From Oscillatoria sp. SIO1A7 (GTDB lineage Bacteria; Cyanobacteriota; Cyanobacteriia; Cyanobacteriales; Laspinemataceae): a DNA stretch of 64,000 bases. A program made the position numbers and the translations under genes. Where the stretch lies: assembly GCA_010672965.1 (NCBI GenBank), contig JAAHFN010000008.1:1-64000 (forward strand), given 5' to 3'. Positions 18,305-28,729 of this stretch are shown here, in pieces. A model generated the notes under the pieces. It was not told the DNA's origin. It did not search any database and saw nothing but the letters and a program-made list of their open reading frames with translations. Within the stretch, counting starts at the first letter, position 1, and every line of letters begins with the position of its first letter.

Positions 18305-18860
18305 GTTTTGAGGAGAGTTCTGGGAAAGAAAGTACCGCTTCCCCTCCGAGGAGGGGAATATGGGGTGGGTTTTTCCCCGGTCGGAGTACCCACCCCCAAC
18401 CCCCTTTCAAGGGTATGTTTTTTATAATCCTCTTTTTTGAAGAGATCGGTAGGCGGCATACGTTTCTGGGGCGAAGCATTCCAATACAATAGTTTTCTTT
18501 AAGAAAAAAGTCTGTCTAGGGAATGCTATCGCCCCTACACCCTCAAGGGTACCCTCAAAAATGCCCAAATCTAAAAAACATACCCTTGAAAGACACCCAA
18601 CCCCCCTCCACCCACCCCTGTTCCCCTCCTGGGAGGGGACTAAGGGGTGGGTTTTTCCCCGGTCGGAGTACCCACCCCCAACCCCCTCCCGAGAGGGGGC
18701 CGAAGCGCCACCCTACAAATAGACTCATTGCGCAAGTGCGGTAAAAGCTGACTGCTTACTGCTGACTGCTGACTGCTATATATAATTCAAGGAACTGCAA
18801 TTCCTAAGCTACTTATGCTATAAAATTTAATCCAGAAGGCATCAAGAAAATTCAATAACC
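18305..18860. repeat. repeat-rich intergenic region
   Basis: Holds two copies of a unit with GGGTTTTTCCCCGGTCGGAG followed by TACCCACCCCCAACCCC (about 18361-18402 and 18648-18687), CCTCC-type inverted repeats, family E ends (CAAGGGTATGTTTTTTATAA at about 18406; AAAAAACATACCCTTGAAAG at about 18575), and GCTGACT heptamers at 18750-18775. Only the last 70 bases look like an ordinary promoter region. Confidence 0.75.
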
Positions 18861-21800
18861 ATGATTGAGATTTCGGGCTACCAGATTCTGGGTCAAATAT
18901 ACCACAGCGTATCCTCTACAGTTTATAGAGCCCGAAGAGAAGAGGATAATTTACCCGTTATTCTCAAGGTTCTAGACCAAACAGCCGCCCCAAAATATCT
19001 CCCTAGATACAAGCAGGAATACGAAATAATTCGCTCCCTCGATATAGACGGAGCAGTCAAAGCCTATAGCTTCCAGAAACATAGAAACAATCTCTGGGTA
19101 ATGGCCTTAGAGGACTTTGGCGGCGAATCCCTAGATAGATTAATAGACCGCCAAAAGTTCAGCTTGGCTGAATTTCTCAGCATGGCCATCAATATCGCTG
19201 AAATTCTCGGACAAATTCACTCGGCCAATATTATACATAAAGATATTAACCCCTCCAATATTGCAGTCAACTCAGAGACCGGGCAGGTAAAACTAATTGA
19301 CTTTGGTATCGCCAGCATATTCAGTCGGGAAAGTCAAGCCCTAAAAAATCCTTCGGTCTTAGAAGGTACGCTTGCCTATATGTCTCCAGAGCAGACCGGG
19401 AGAATGAATCGGCCTCTGGATTACCGCACGGATTTTTACTCTTTGGGGGTGACTTTTTATGAAATGCTCGCCCAGCAACTACCGTTTGGCAATACGGAAG
19501 ATCCTATAGAGCTGGTTCACTGTCATATAGCAAAACAGCCGCCATCTCCCCACGAAGTGAATCCAGAAATCCCCAAGCCTCTTGCCGACATTATTGTCAA
19601 AATGTTGGCCAAAAATGCTGAAGACCGATATCAAAGTGCCTGGGGAATTGAAGCTGATTTGGTATTGGGCATGATGCAGTTCGAGGCCAATGGCGAAATC
19701 GAAGAGATAATTCCGGGGGATAACGATGTTTCCGATAAATTCCAAATTCCCCAAAAACTCTACGGCAGGGAGCAAGAAGTAGAAGCCTTGCTAGCTGCTT
19801 TCGATCGCGTCAGTAACGGTCCGAGCGAAATAATGTTGGTCTCTGGCTACTCTGGAATTGGTAAGTCAGCTTTGGTGCGGGAAATATACAAACCCATTAC
19901 CCGACAGCGGGGCTATTTTATTTCGGGCAAATTTGATAAGTTGCAGCGGAATATCCCCTACTCGGCTGTGGTTAGTGCTTTTTCCGATTTAGTGCGGCAA
20001 CTCCTGACCGAAAGCGAACAGCAATTAAATCGCTGGCGAGAAAAACTGCAAGCCGCTCTCGGGTCGAACGGTCGGGCAATAGTTGAGATGATTCCGGAAG
20101 TAGAGCTGATTATCGGCGCTCAGCCCGAGATCCCTAGCTTAGCCCCGGCCGATGCCCAAAAGCGCTTCAACTCCGTTTTGCAAAAATTTATTGGTGTATT
20201 TTGCCAAAAAGAGCATCCCTTAGTCATATTTCTCGATTACTTACAATGGGCTGACTCCGCATCCCTAAACTTAATCGAATTAATTATGACAGACAAGCAA
20301 AGCCAATACCTGTTTCTAATTGGCGCTTATCGCGATAATGAAGTCAGCTCCAGCCATCCTTTGCTAGGGACTTTTGAGGCTCTGCGCTGCAATAGTGAAA
20401 ATCCTATAGATGGGGATGGGGCGACCAAATGCTATAGCGTTCCGATGAGTCGCATTGCCCTCGCCCCCTTAACTTTAGAGGATATTAGCCAACTGGTTGC
20501 CGATACCTTGCGGGCGGAACTGAAGGAGGTAGAACCCTTGGCGCAACTGGTGGAGCGCAAAACCCAGGGCAATCCTTTCTTTGTCAATGAGTTTCTCAAA
20601 AATCTCTATCAAGAAAATCTGCTTGGGTTTAATTTTGACTATCTCGTTTGGGAATGGGATATAGAAAAAATTGAAGCTCTGGACATTACTGATAATGTGG
20701 CGGAGCTGATGAGCGAGAAGCTAAAAAAACTGCCAGAAACTACCCAAGAGGTTCTCCGCTTAGCCGCTTGTGCTGGGAACGAGTTTGACTTAAGGTCCCT
20801 CTCGTCGATGTACGAACAATCTCCTGGATATACATTTCAAGCTTTGTTGCCTGCTATTGAGTGGGGCTTAATCCTACCCAGCAATATGGGTATCGTAGAG
20901 GAGGATCTCGATGTTGCAGCTTTAACGCCGCTTACTTATAAATTTCTGCACGATCGCGTCCAAGAGGCAGCAGCGGAGGCTATGGATGAGGAGCATAAAA
21001 AGGTAGTGCGCTTGCAAATAGGCCGACGGTTACTCCTGACGACGCCAGAACCAGAGCGATCGGATAAGCTTTTCGAGATTGCCGACAATCTGAATTTGGG
21101 TCGGGACTTAATTTCCGAAGATGCGGAAAAGGTACAGCTCGCCCAATTGAACCTGGAAGCTGGGAAAAGGGCAAAATCCGCAGGAGCTTATGCCTCGGCT
21201 TTGAAATATTTGACGGCGGGGACGGATACTTTGCCCGATCGCAGTTGGTCTCGATACTATGACCTGACTTTAGCTCTATATAAAGAACGGGCAGATGCAG
21301 AATATTTGAATGGCAATTATAAGGAGTCGACAGATTTAATTGCTCGGGGGGAGGCGGCAGCAATAGAACCCCTCGATAAGGCAGAGTTTTATCATCTGGC
21401 GATCGCGCAATATACGAGCCAAGGCCAATATCCAGCAGCCATAGAAGCCGGTCGCAAGGGTCTCAAGCTGCTTGGTATAGACTGGCCAGAATCTAACTCG
21501 CCAGAATCTAACTCGCCAGAATCTAACTCGCCAGAATCTAACTCGCCAGAATCTAATTGGCTAGAATCTAACTCGCCGGTATTTAACTCGCCGGTATTTA
21601 ACTCGCCAGAATCTAACTCGCCGGTATTTAACTCGCCAGAATATTACTGGCCGGTATTTAACTCGCCAGAATCTAACTCGCTAGAACCTAACTCGCTAGA
21701 ATCTGAATCGCCAGAATCTAATTGGCCGGTATTTAACTCGCCAGAATCTAACTGGAAAAAAGCTCTGGATGCAGAACTGGCAGAAGCTAAGCAAAATTTG

Positions 21801-24800
21801 GGGGACAAAACTATTGACTCCTTATTATATGAAGGGGAGATGGCCGTACCGCAGCAAAGACTGGCGGTCAAACTAATTGCCAGCCTACAATTAATAACTC
21901 AATTTTACGACCCAGAATTATTTAATGTCTTGGGATTGAAAATAACCAACCTATCTCTGAAATACGGTCATGCGCCAGAATCTCCTAAAGGCTATTCCAC
22001 TTACGGGACGATTCTCGGCTCTGTTTTGGGAGATTATTCTTTGGGCTATGAGTTCGGCCTCTTGGGAGTGAAACTGAGCGATCGCTTCAACGACGGAGCC
22101 CAAAAATGCAAAGCATCCTATCTGTTGGGCAATTTAGTCATTCCTTGGGTCAAGCCCTTAGCAGAAGTCGATCCTATTTTCCAGGAAGGATACCGGGCGG
22201 GCTTGGAATCCGGCGAATTGCAATATGCTGGCTACATCCGGACTTACCAATTAGTAATGCGATTTTATCGCGGAGAAAATCTGGCGGATATTTTGGCAGA
22301 AATCCCCAAAAGCCTGGAGTTTGCCAATCAGACCAACAATCAGTTGGCTCAATTGACGATTTGGGGACTAAAACTGATTTTGGGCAACTTAAGCGGATCG
22401 AGCGCCGGACAATGGGAGTTTGACAGCGAGGAAGGTAGCGAAACCGAGTATTTAAAAACTTGTCAGTCCAATCGAGGCTTTTTGGCAATCTGTACCTACA
22501 AGATTTTTAAAACCAAAATTCTCTATTTATACGGTCGGCATTCGGAAGCGCTACAAGAAGCTCGTGCGGCGAGGGATTATGCTACCCCCTTCCGGGCGGC
22601 TGCGCCTGCGGGGACTCTGCACAATAATTCTGCTTCAAGGGATTCTGCTAGTTCTTTCGGGGCGGCTGCGCCTGCGGGGAGCGATCGCCTATCTTTAATT
22701 AGAGGTCAAATTTCCGTTGCCGAACATAATTTTTATACTTCTTTGACCTTGGCAGCGCTCTATCCAGAAGCAACAGCAGCAGAACAGGGTCAATATTGGA
22801 GCGAGCTAGAAGTCAATCGAGAAACTCTACAACTCTGGGCAGAGAACTGTCCGGCTAATTTCCAGCACAAATACCTGTTAGTCGCTGCCGAAATGGCTCG
22901 TATCTCGGGCAAAGATTTTGAGGCGATCGAACTATACAATCGCGCCATTGAATCCGCCCTAGAAGGTAAATTCGTCCATGTCGTTGCCTTGGGTCGCGAA
23001 CTAGCCGCCGCTTTTTGGTTGGGCAAAGGCCAACAGCATTACGCCCAAGTTGACTTGCGCGAAGCTCGCGACGGTTACGAACTTTGGGGCGCGACTTGGA
23101 AAGTACGAGATTTAGAGGAGCGTTACCCGCAATGGCTGACCGCTACTTCTGTCCCTGCTCCCCAAGACAATAGCCAGACTCTTGGGTTTAGAGGTACTTT
23201 GCCGAGTAGTTTGCCCGGTAGTTTGTCCAGTATTTTGTCCGGTAGTTTGCCCGGTAGTTTGCCCGGTAGTTTGCCGAGTAACCCTAAACCCAAGACGATT
23301 GAAAAGAGTTCTCGGGAACTAGACTTAGATACAGTAATGAAAGCGACTAGGACGATTTCCAGCGAAATCGTCCTAGAAAAGTTGCTTTTGAATTTGATGA
23401 ATATTACTATCGAGAATGCAGGCGCTCAAAAAGGGTTTCTGATTTTGAACCGAAGAGGATGCCTGTCGATCGCAGCAAAGGCAGGGATTGATTCTGAGTC
23501 CCTCACTATTCAGGAAGCAATCCCAATTGATACCTGTGAGGATTTGCCCTTGACAGTTATTAAGTATGTGGAAAGAACTAGAGCCGATGTAGTTTTGGAG
23601 CGAGCTGCCACTGAGGGACGCTTTAGCAACGATCCTTATATTGCCAGCCGTCAGTTGCAGTCGGTTTTATGCAGTGCAATTGTCAATCAAGGCAACCTGC
23701 TGGGTATTCTGTATTTGGAAAACAATTTAACTCCAGGGGCTTTTACCAGCGATCGCTTGGAATTCTTGAGAATCCTATCTTCCCAAGCAGCGATATCCCT
23801 GGAGAATGCCCTGCTATACGAATCTTTGGAAGAAAAAGTTGCCGAGCGAACCCGGGAAATAAACGAGAAAAATAATCGCCTCGAACAGACTCTGCAAAAA
23901 CTGCAACAAACCCAATCGCAACTAATTCACACGGAAAAAATGTCCGGCCTGGGACAAATGGTAGCCGGGATGGCTCACGAGTTGAACAATCCGGTTAACT
24001 TCATCTACGGCAATGTAGAATACACTCGCGACTATATCGAAGATATCTTCGATCTGATCGAAATTTACCAGCAGGAATACCCCGAGCAGACTCCCGCGAT
24101 CGAGGAAAAAATAGCAACGATGGATTGGGAATTCATGTTGGCCGACCTGAACAAGTTGCTCAATTCCATGAAAGCGGGGTCGGAGCGCATCCGCAATATT
24201 GTTCTTTCTCTGCGGAACTTCTCGCGCCTAGACGAATCTGATATGAAGCCGGTGGATATTCACGAAGGAATCGAGAATACCCTGCTGATTTTACAGCATA
24301 GACTAAAAAAAGAAGGCAAGCGTCCCGGGATAGCGACAATAAAACAATTTGGCAAACTGCCGAAGGTCACCTGCTATGCTTCCCAGCTCAATCAGGTATT
24401 TATGAACGTTTTGAATAATGCTATAGATGCCTTGTCTGAGAAAGATTGGGAATCGGCAGTCCAAGATAGTGCTGCCTTGAATGAAAGCTTCATAGCCAAT
24501 ACTCTCCATTCTGCCAATCCAGAATTAAACCCAACCTCTGAAGATCTGGTAAGGGTTCGGAGTTTGGGTTTATTGACTCCCACCATTACTATTAGCACGG
24601 AACTAACGGACTCCCAATTTGTGACTATCCGTATTATTGACAATGGTCGCGGAATGTTTGAGGGTATCCGTAAAAAGATCTTTGACCCCTTCTTTACCAC
24701 CAAACCCGTAGGAAAGGGAATAGGTTTGGGGTTGTCGATTAGTTACTCGATTGTAGTGGAAAAGCATGGCGGTCGGCTCGATTGCGTTTCTCTACCCGAT

Positions 24801-24863
24801 CGCGGCACGGAATTATCAATCCAGATTCCTATCGAACCGTCTATAAGGACTATAAGGATTTGA
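18861..24863 (+). CDS. giant Ser/Thr kinase - AAA ATPase - GAF - histidine kinase
   Basis: 2000-residue multidomain signalling protein. Residues about 1-270 are a PknB-type kinase; the catalytic loop reads [10 protein letters not shown], with HKD in place of HRD, followed by LIDFGIAS and APE-like [10 protein letters not shown]. Residues about 285-620 are an AAA_16-type ATPase (REQEVEALL, Walker [13 protein letters not shown] near 328, Walker B-like [12 protein letters not shown]). A long helical-repeat region follows to about 1430, then GAF at about 1490-1650 ([25 protein letters not shown]), a coiled coil, the H box [19 protein letters not shown] (His near 1710) and the ATPase domain with [17 protein letters not shown] and [15 protein letters not shown]. 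Such proteins are typical of filamentous cyanobacteria. Two low-complexity repeat tracts (residues about 874-965 and 1441-1473) are in frame. Its 3' end overlaps the convergent acetyltransferase gene by 14 bases. Confidence 0.9.
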   Translation: MIEISGYQILGQIYHSVSSTVYRARREEDNLPVILKVLDQTAAPKYLPRYKQEYEIIRSLDIDGAVKAYSFQKHRNNLWVMALEDFGGESLDRLIDRQKFSLAEFLSMAINIAEILGQIHSANIIHKDINPSNIAVNSETGQVKLIDFGIASIFSRESQALKNPSVLEGTLAYMSPEQTGRMNRPLDYRTDFYSLGVTFYEMLAQQLPFGNTEDPIELVHCHIAKQPPSPHEVNPEIPKPLADIIVKMLAKNAEDRYQSAWGIEADLVLGMMQFEANGEIEEIIPGDNDVSDKFQIPQKLYGREQEVEALLAAFDRVSNGPSEIMLVSGYSGIGKSALVREIYKPITRQRGYFISGKFDKLQRNIPYSAVVSAFSDLVRQLLTESEQQLNRWREKLQAALGSNGRAIVEMIPEVELIIGAQPEIPSLAPADAQKRFNSVLQKFIGVFCQKEHPLVIFLDYLQWADSASLNLIELIMTDKQSQYLFLIGAYRDNEVSSSHPLLGTFEALRCNSENPIDGDGATKCYSVPMSRIALAPLTLEDISQLVADTLRAELKEVEPLAQLVERKTQGNPFFVNEFLKNLYQENLLGFNFDYLVWEWDIEKIEALDITDNVAELMSEKLKKLPETTQEVLRLAACAGNEFDLRSLSSMYEQSPGYTFQALLPAIEWGLILPSNMGIVEEDLDVAALTPLTYKFLHDRVQEAAAEAMDEEHKKVVRLQIGRRLLLTTPEPERSDKLFEIADNLNLGRDLISEDAEKVQLAQLNLEAGKRAKSAGAYASALKYLTAGTDTLPDRSWSRYYDLTLALYKERADAEYLNGNYKESTDLIARGEAAAIEPLDKAEFYHLAIAQYTSQGQYPAAIEAGRKGLKLLGIDWPESNSPESNSPESNSPESNSPESNWLESNSPVFNSPVFNSPESNSPVFNSPEYYWPVFNSPESNSLEPNSLESESPESNWPVFNSPESNWKKALDAELAEAKQNLGDKTIDSLLYEGEMAVPQQRLAVKLIASLQLITQFYDPELFNVLGLKITNLSLKYGHAPESPKGYSTYGTILGSVLGDYSLGYEFGLLGVKLSDRFNDGAQKCKASYLLGNLVIPWVKPLAEVDPIFQEGYRAGLESGELQYAGYIRTYQLVMRFYRGENLADILAEIPKSLEFANQTNNQLAQLTIWGLKLILGNLSGSSAGQWEFDSEEGSETEYLKTCQSNRGFLAICTYKIFKTKILYLYGRHSEALQEARAARDYATPFRAAAPAGTLHNNSASRDSASSFGAAAPAGSDRLSLIRGQISVAEHNFYTSLTLAALYPEATAAEQGQYWSELEVNRETLQLWAENCPANFQHKYLLVAAEMARISGKDFEAIELYNRAIESALEGKFVHVVALGRELAAAFWLGKGQQHYAQVDLREARDGYELWGATWKVRDLEERYPQWLTATSVPAPQDNSQTLGFRGTLPSSLPGSLSSILSGSLPGSLPGSLPSNPKPKTIEKSSRELDLDTVMKATRTISSEIVLEKLLLNLMNITIENAGAQKGFLILNRRGCLSIAAKAGIDSESLTIQEAIPIDTCEDLPLTVIKYVERTRADVVLERAATEGRFSNDPYIASRQLQSVLCSAIVNQGNLLGILYLENNLTPGAFTSDRLEFLRILSSQAAISLENALLYESLEEKVAERTREINEKNNRLEQTLQKLQQTQSQLIHTEKMSGLGQMVAGMAHELNNPVNFIYGNVEYTRDYIEDIFDLIEIYQQEYPEQTPAIEEKIATMDWEFMLADLNKLLNSMKAGSERIRNIVLSLRNFSRLDESDMKPVDIHEGIENTLLILQHRLKKEGKRPGIATIKQFGKLPKVTCYASQLNQVFMNVLNNAIDALSEKDWESAVQDSAALNESFIANTLHSANPELNPTSEDLVRVRSLGLLTPTITISTELTDSQFVTIRIIDNGRGMFEGIRKKIFDPFFTTKPVGKGIGLGLSISYSIVVEKHGGRLDCVSLPDRGTELSIQIPIEPSIRTIRI
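21483..21757 (+). repeat. in-frame 15-bp-class repeat in the giant kinase gene
   Basis: Units CCAGAATCTAACTCG and CCGGTATTTAACTCG repeat, encoding SPESN and SPVFN pentamers. They lie in the helical-repeat region. A second short tract at about 23185-23280 repeats AGTTTGCCCGGT-type units, encoding LPGSLPS. Confidence 0.9.
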
Positions 24864-25374
24864 CCATTAACATGGAATGAGGTTGGTAGCCCATGTTCGC
24901 GTATAGCTCGATAGCCGGTTTGTTGGCAACAAAAACTTGCACGGTAATTTGGCGATCGCCTCTTTCCTTAGCCCATTCCTGAGCCCGACCCATTAACGCC
25001 GACCCAATTCCGCGCCGCCGATGCTTCGGCGCTACATATAGCATAAATATATGAGCGTGGCGATCGCCCCGTACCTGGTCGATAGCATTCCCCATCCACA
25101 AGCAGCCTACTGGCGATTTCCCCGCTCGGACGTCAGGCGAAAGCTTTGCAGTTGGGCGATCGCCCTCGCTCCCATCCCCGCAGTCGGCAACTTCGACCCA
25201 CCACAAAGGAGTTTCCTTAGAATAATATTGCTCAACCGTATCTGCCAGATGGGAAAAATCCTGCTTGGGATACAGCTCCCGATAGGTGCGCTGTAGAAAC
25301 TTGACCAATATAGCTCGGTCTAGTCCCGAGCTAACCCGCAATTGGTAACCAGGAATTAATTGGGAATTGGGCAT
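24850..25374 (-). CDS. GNAT-family N-acetyltransferase
   Basis: About 174 residues from the chosen ATG. It transfers acetyl from acetyl-CoA to an unknown amine. Motif A is seen as [24 protein letters not shown], the R/Q-x-x-G-x-G/A pyrophosphate loop. This is followed by [20 protein letters not shown], the usual C-terminal motif B. The open frame runs 90 bases further upstream, but there it only translates the ATTGGGAATTGGGC tandem repeat ([13 protein letters not shown]), so the true start may lie near 25374 or just inside at LIPGYQLRV. An inserted stretch ([15 protein letters not shown]) is rich in HIP1 sequence. Convergent with the giant kinase gene, with a 14-base overlap. Confidence 0.8.
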   Translation of the reverse strand: MPNSQLIPGYQLRVSSGLDRAILVKFLQRTYRELYPKQDFSHLADTVEQYYSKETPLWWVEVADCGDGSEGDRPTAKLSPDVRAGKSPVGCLWMGNAIDQVRGDRHAHIFMLYVAPKHRRRGIGSALMGRAQEWAKERGDRQITVQVFVANKPAIELYANMGYQPHSMLMVKSL

Positions 25375-25875
25375 TGGGAATTGGGAATTGGGAATTGGGT
25401 ATGGGGAATTGGGCATTGGGCATTGGGCATGGGGAGACCGGGAGACAAGGGGACAAGGGGACAAGGGGACCAGAAGATGGGAGACTGGGGGACATGGGGA
25501 CCGGGAGACAAGGGGACTAGAAGACAGCGGGACAAGGGTGGGAAGAACTGAACCAGGACTTAGGGGACTTGCGCAGAACCAGTCCCTAAGCCACCACCGT
25601 TCGGGCGATCGCGGAGTCGTAGGCTACGCCTGCCCTCCGGGGCATAGCCCAAGAACGCCCAAGAACTGGTACATTATTAACTTGCAAGTCCCTAGGCAAA
25701 TTGGACGATTTAATTATATATATAGCGTTTGGTGCGCGGTGCGGCACGCTACAAATAGTATCTCTGCGTAAGTCCTGCGAACAAAATTCTCCCTTCTCTC
25801 CCCACACTCCTCATGTCCCCCGGTCCCCATTTACCCCGGTCTCCCAATGCCCAATGCCCAATGCCCAATGCCCAT
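25375..25875. repeat. tandem and dispersed repeats
   Basis: Heptamers GGGAATT/GGGCATT (25360-25435), GGGGACAA units (25440-25530), a CCGTTCGGGCGATCGCGGAG dispersed repeat (about 25606-25660) and CCCAATG heptamers at 25840-25875. Traces of family A ends (AGGACTTAGGGGACTTGCGC near 25556; TGCGTAAGTCCTG near 25766) suggest a decayed copy. No gene seen. Confidence 0.75.
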
Positions 25876-26037
25876 TTAACTGTTGGTCCCTTCGTCGCCA
25901 GGAAGAACCTGCTCCTCTACAGGTGCCGGTGCCATCATGTCCGAGGGCAAGAAAATGCGGGCGCTTGTGGCGGCTAATGCGACCAAAAATACTAGCACGA
26001 TTAAAAATGGGGCAATATATTGGCGAAAAATAGACAT
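25876..26037 (-). CDS. small single-pass membrane protein, 53 residues
   Basis: Short gene. It reads MSIFRQYIAPFLIVLVFLVA, continues ALAATSARIFLPSD and ends GDEGTNS. One membrane helix spans residues about 9-27, followed by a Pro/Glu-rich tail. The size and the ARIFLPSDMMAP segment recall conserved small thylakoid or photosystem-associated proteins of cyanobacteria, but I cannot assign it firmly. The stop lies directly next to CCCAATG heptamers. The gene upstream on the same strand (26118-26348) is 80 bases away, so both may be on one transcript. Confidence 0.6.
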   Translation of the reverse strand: MSIFRQYIAPFLIVLVFLVALAATSARIFLPSDMMAPAPVEEQVLPGDEGTNS

Positions 26038-26117
26038 TATCTTAAAAACTGTCAATAACTGCGAAGCCGGATTTCGTTTTCTATCTTACAATTTTCAGCT
26101 TACAATATTTTTAATTT

Positions 26118-26348
26118 TTAGACCCTATCGCCCCGATCGCGATCGTCCAATCCAGGTCTGGGCATGGGCTGTATTTTAGAAAGGCGATGCAACCACATCC
26201 CGCTAGCAACCGCGATCGCTAGGCCCAACCAGCCTGCGATCGGCTGCAGGAGCCAGAAGCCCCCTACAGCAAATACGGTGCCAAACAGACATAATATAAA
26301 AGCGATTCTCGCCTTTTGTAGGTTTTTGGTCAAATCTCCTCCTAGCAC
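26118..26348 (-). CDS. small two-helix membrane protein, 76 residues
   Basis: Reads MLGGDLTKNLQKARIAFILC and continues with two hydrophobic segments at about 13-31 and 35-53, then a charged tail rich in Arg and Asp (GLDDRDRGDRV). The tail is partly translated from HIP1-like sequence. I do not recognise the family. Its place just upstream of the 53-residue membrane protein on the same strand makes it a plausible gene rather than a chance frame. Confidence 0.5.
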   Translation of the reverse strand: MLGGDLTKNLQKARIAFILCLFGTVFAVGGFWLLQPIAGWLGLAIAVASGMWLHRLSKIQPMPRPGLDDRDRGDRV

Positions 26349-26607
26349 TTACCTAGGGAGTGGGGTGTAGGGTGTGGGGTGTAGGGTGTAGGGTGTAGAG
26401 GAAAGTCAAAGGTGAAAAGCGAAAAGCGAAAAGTGAAAAGTGAAAAAAATCAACCCCCATTCGCGCGATCGCCTATTCACTATTCACTATTCACTGTTCG
26501 CTCTTCCCCTACACCCCACACCCCACTCCCCACACCCCACTCCCAATACTGTAATTGTTTAAGAGATTTTATCTCAAAAATCAAACCTCAAAATTCAAAA
26601 CTCTTCT
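26349..26607. repeat. STRR and inverted simple repeats
   Basis: GGGTGTA heptamers (26360-26398), then GAAAAGC/GAAAAGT heptamers (26410-26447) facing TTCACTA heptamers (26475-26500) and CACCCCAC units (26512-26545). No gene seen. Confidence 0.75.
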
Positions 26608-26637
26608 AAAAAAGCCAAAAGCGGGCAAGGTGCCCGC
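26608..26637 (-). terminator. intrinsic terminator on the minus strand
   Basis: Read on the minus strand, GCGGGCA-CCT-TGCCCGC is followed by TTTTGGCTTTTTT. It would end a minus-strand transcript covering argF and the small gene at 26765-27046. Confidence 0.75.
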
Positions 26638-26764
26638 ATTATCGTTTCAATATTCGTGCTAGTAAATTGCCGAAACTATTGTGCTAGAGGCTTTGCTATA
26701 GGTTGGTTTGCTCTCTTGTCTTTAAGCCTTTTTTCCGGCCAAACGCTAACTGCTATCTCTATGG

Positions 26765-27046
26765 TTAGCTGTCAGTATTTACAAGGTCGAGAAGCTTGTA
26801 GGCTTGTAGCAGGCGTCGCCAATGCTTGGGTTCCTTGGTTACCTTTGAGGTCATGCAGTTTTTGGGATTGCTGTTTTTGTTGTTCTCAGAATTGCTAGCG
26901 TCCTTAGCGTTTGCAATGAGTCCGGTACTGCCGAGCGCTAACTGTTTTGAAAGGACATACTCTTGCTGCTCTTGAATATCGCCGTATATTTCCATAATTT
27001 CAAGAGCGAACTCAAAACACTGATTGTCCATTATGCTCTGGCTCAT
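26765..27046 (-). CDS. four-helix-bundle (23S rRNA intervening-sequence type) protein, probably decayed
   Basis: 93 residues. The segment FEFALEIMEIYGDIQEQQEY followed by VLSKQL, then GLIANAKDASNS and KEPKHWRRLL, matches in order the hallmarks of the four-helix-bundle/IVP family (F-AL-I, EYVLSKQLLRSGTSIGANIEEA, KEARETxYWLRLL). The spacing between the second and third motif is too short and GTSIGAN is altered, so it has probably lost residues by small deletions. Family members are small bundles of unclear function, common in cyanobacteria. It lies 31 bases downstream of argF on the same strand and ahead of a good terminator, so it is likely transcribed with argF. Confidence 0.5.
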   Translation of the reverse strand: MSQSIMDNQCFEFALEIMEIYGDIQEQQEYVLSKQLALGSTGLIANAKDASNSENNKNSNPKNCMTSKVTKEPKHWRRLLQAYKLLDLVNTDS

Positions 27047-27077
27047 CGCGTCAATTCCTACTCTTATATAAATTGAG

Positions 27078-27998
27078 TTATAAAGCTCCTAGCACGCTCG
27101 CAAGCAAAGCTTTTTGTGCGTGCATTCGGTTTTCGGCTTGGTCCCAAACCCTAGACTGGGAGCCTTCAATGACACCATCAGTGATTTCTTCACCCCGATG
27201 TGCTGGTAAACAGTGCAGCACAATGGCATCGCCGTCAGCAAATTTTAAAAGTTCTTCATTTAATTGGTAAGGCTGAAACAAGGGAATTCGGGTTCTTGCT
27301 TCTTCCTCTTGGCCCATACTTGCCCAAACATCGGTATAGAGAGCGTGGGCTCCCTTGGCGGCCGCCGCCGGATCGTTGCTAACGAGTACCTCGCTGCGCC
27401 CTCCAGCAATGGCTTTTGCCTGTTCGACAATATCGGCATCTGGTTGGTACTCAGCAGGGGTAGCTACTCGGACATTCATCCCGACCATCGCACAGCCGAT
27501 TAGGAGCGAGTGCGCGACATTGTTGCCATCGCCTACATAGGTTAGAGTAAGGTCCTTGGTTTGCCCAAAGGATTCTTTAACGGTCATTAAATCGGCCAAT
27601 GCTTGACAGGGATGCTCTCGGTCGGTTAGCGCGTTGATTGTTGGAATCTTAGCATAATGAGCGAACGCTTCGATATCTTTTTGTGCAAAGGTCCGCACTG
27701 CCAAAACATCTAGATATCGATCCAAAACCCTCGCCGTGTCCGATAATGGTTCTCCTCGGCTGACTTGAGAAACGCTGGGATTGAGGTCTATAACTTGGCC
27801 CCCCATTTGGTACATGGCGGTGGAAAAACTCACCCGCGTTCGCGTAGATGCTTTATAAAAGACCAACCCCAACACTTTTTCGCAGCGAGGTTTGACCTTA
27901 CCCGCTTTCATCTCTATTGCTAAGTCCAGCAATTCCTGCAATTCAGAGGAATCCAAGGAAGCTACGCTCAAAAAGTCTCGTCCCTTCAATGCCTTCAT
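27078..27998 (-). CDS. argF: ornithine carbamoyltransferase
   Basis: Makes citrulline from ornithine and carbamoyl phosphate in arginine synthesis; soluble trimer. 306 residues from the chosen ATG (MKALKGRDFLS), a typical length; an ATG 24 bases upstream is the alternative. The carbamoyl-phosphate loop STRTR is present in YKASTRTRVSF, followed by HPCQALADLMT, the ornithine-side YVGDGNNVAHSLL and the catalytic HCLPAHRGEE. All key residues are intact. A terminator at 26608-26637 lies beyond the small downstream gene. A family A MITE lies about 50 bases upstream of the start codon, so the promoter must be inside or very close to that element. Confidence 0.95.
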   Translation of the reverse strand: MKALKGRDFLSVASLDSSELQELLDLAIEMKAGKVKPRCEKVLGLVFYKASTRTRVSFSTAMYQMGGQVIDLNPSVSQVSRGEPLSDTARVLDRYLDVLAVRTFAQKDIEAFAHYAKIPTINALTDREHPCQALADLMTVKESFGQTKDLTLTYVGDGNNVAHSLLIGCAMVGMNVRVATPAEYQPDADIVEQAKAIAGGRSEVLVSNDPAAAAKGAHALYTDVWASMGQEEEARTRIPLFQPYQLNEELLKFADGDAIVLHCLPAHRGEEITDGVIEGSQSRVWDQAENRMHAQKALLASVLGAL

Positions 27999-28049
27999 AA
28001 TTTCTCTTCCAGACGCTATCAAGCCGACTAAGTTCTCATTCCAATTGAA

Positions 28050-28130
28050 TAGGACTTACGCATCTACGCTACGGGGCAACCACGGGGGGATTGCCCCTAC
28101 AAAGATCAAAGCTGGATAGCGTAAGTCCTG
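28050..28130. mobile_element. MITE-like element, family A, copy upstream of argF
   Basis: 81 bp. Ends TAGGACTTACGCA and GCGTAAGTCCTG, with perfect 5-bp target duplication TTGAA (28045-28049 and 28131-28135). An internal palindrome contains GGGGCAACC and GATTGCCCC. Confidence 0.8.
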
Positions 28131-28135
28131 TTGAA

Positions 28136-28729
28136 GCTGGATTCGGTGCCGATCGCCTCGCGCTTTTTTTATGGACCAGCAAAAATAGCTTAACGCTCTC
28201 TACCGATCTATTACTGCTTCGGTAACAAACCTATGCAATACGATAATTGCAACAGAATAATTGCGATCGCCGAATTATCTGAAATCCAGTTGCCTTTGGG
28301 CAGGGCGATCGCAATTCACCGCAAACTGTCCTAATACGCTAGATCGGATTTAACCCAAGCAGCCGAAGAAACAGAAGACTATTATCTCGATCTCGTGACA
28401 TTGTATATAGGGCATTGGGAATTTGGCATGGGGCATGGGGCGCCACACCTGCCCATTGGGCATGGGGCATGGGGCATTGGGGGCAAGGGAGAGACGTACT
28501 ACTCCCCGCTCCCCGCTCTGGGGCCGCTCGGGGGGGGCTCGGGGGGTGACTTGGGAAATTGGGGACCCTTAGTCTAGCTCAGGACATGCTTGGGGAATTG
28601 GGGATCATCGTAAGTTTTGAGTTTTGAGTTTTGAGTTACAAAAAACTAATTTAAAACTTAAAACTTAAAACTCAAAACTTAAAACTCTTCCCAATGCCCA
28701 ATGCCCAATGCCCTATGCCCTATGCCCGT
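28136..28729. other. intergenic region between argF and recA ends
   Basis: HIP1-like sites near 28266 and 28306, then GGGCATGG/GGGCATT heptamers (28410-28480), TTTTGAG heptamers facing AAACTCA heptamers (28615-28685) and CCCAATG/CCCTATG heptamers to the recA stop. No gene recognised. Confidence 0.6.

Noticed and set aside
24850-25464. Upstream start of the GNAT gene (204 codons)
   Set aside because: The first 30 residues are translated from GGGAATT/GGGCATT heptamers.
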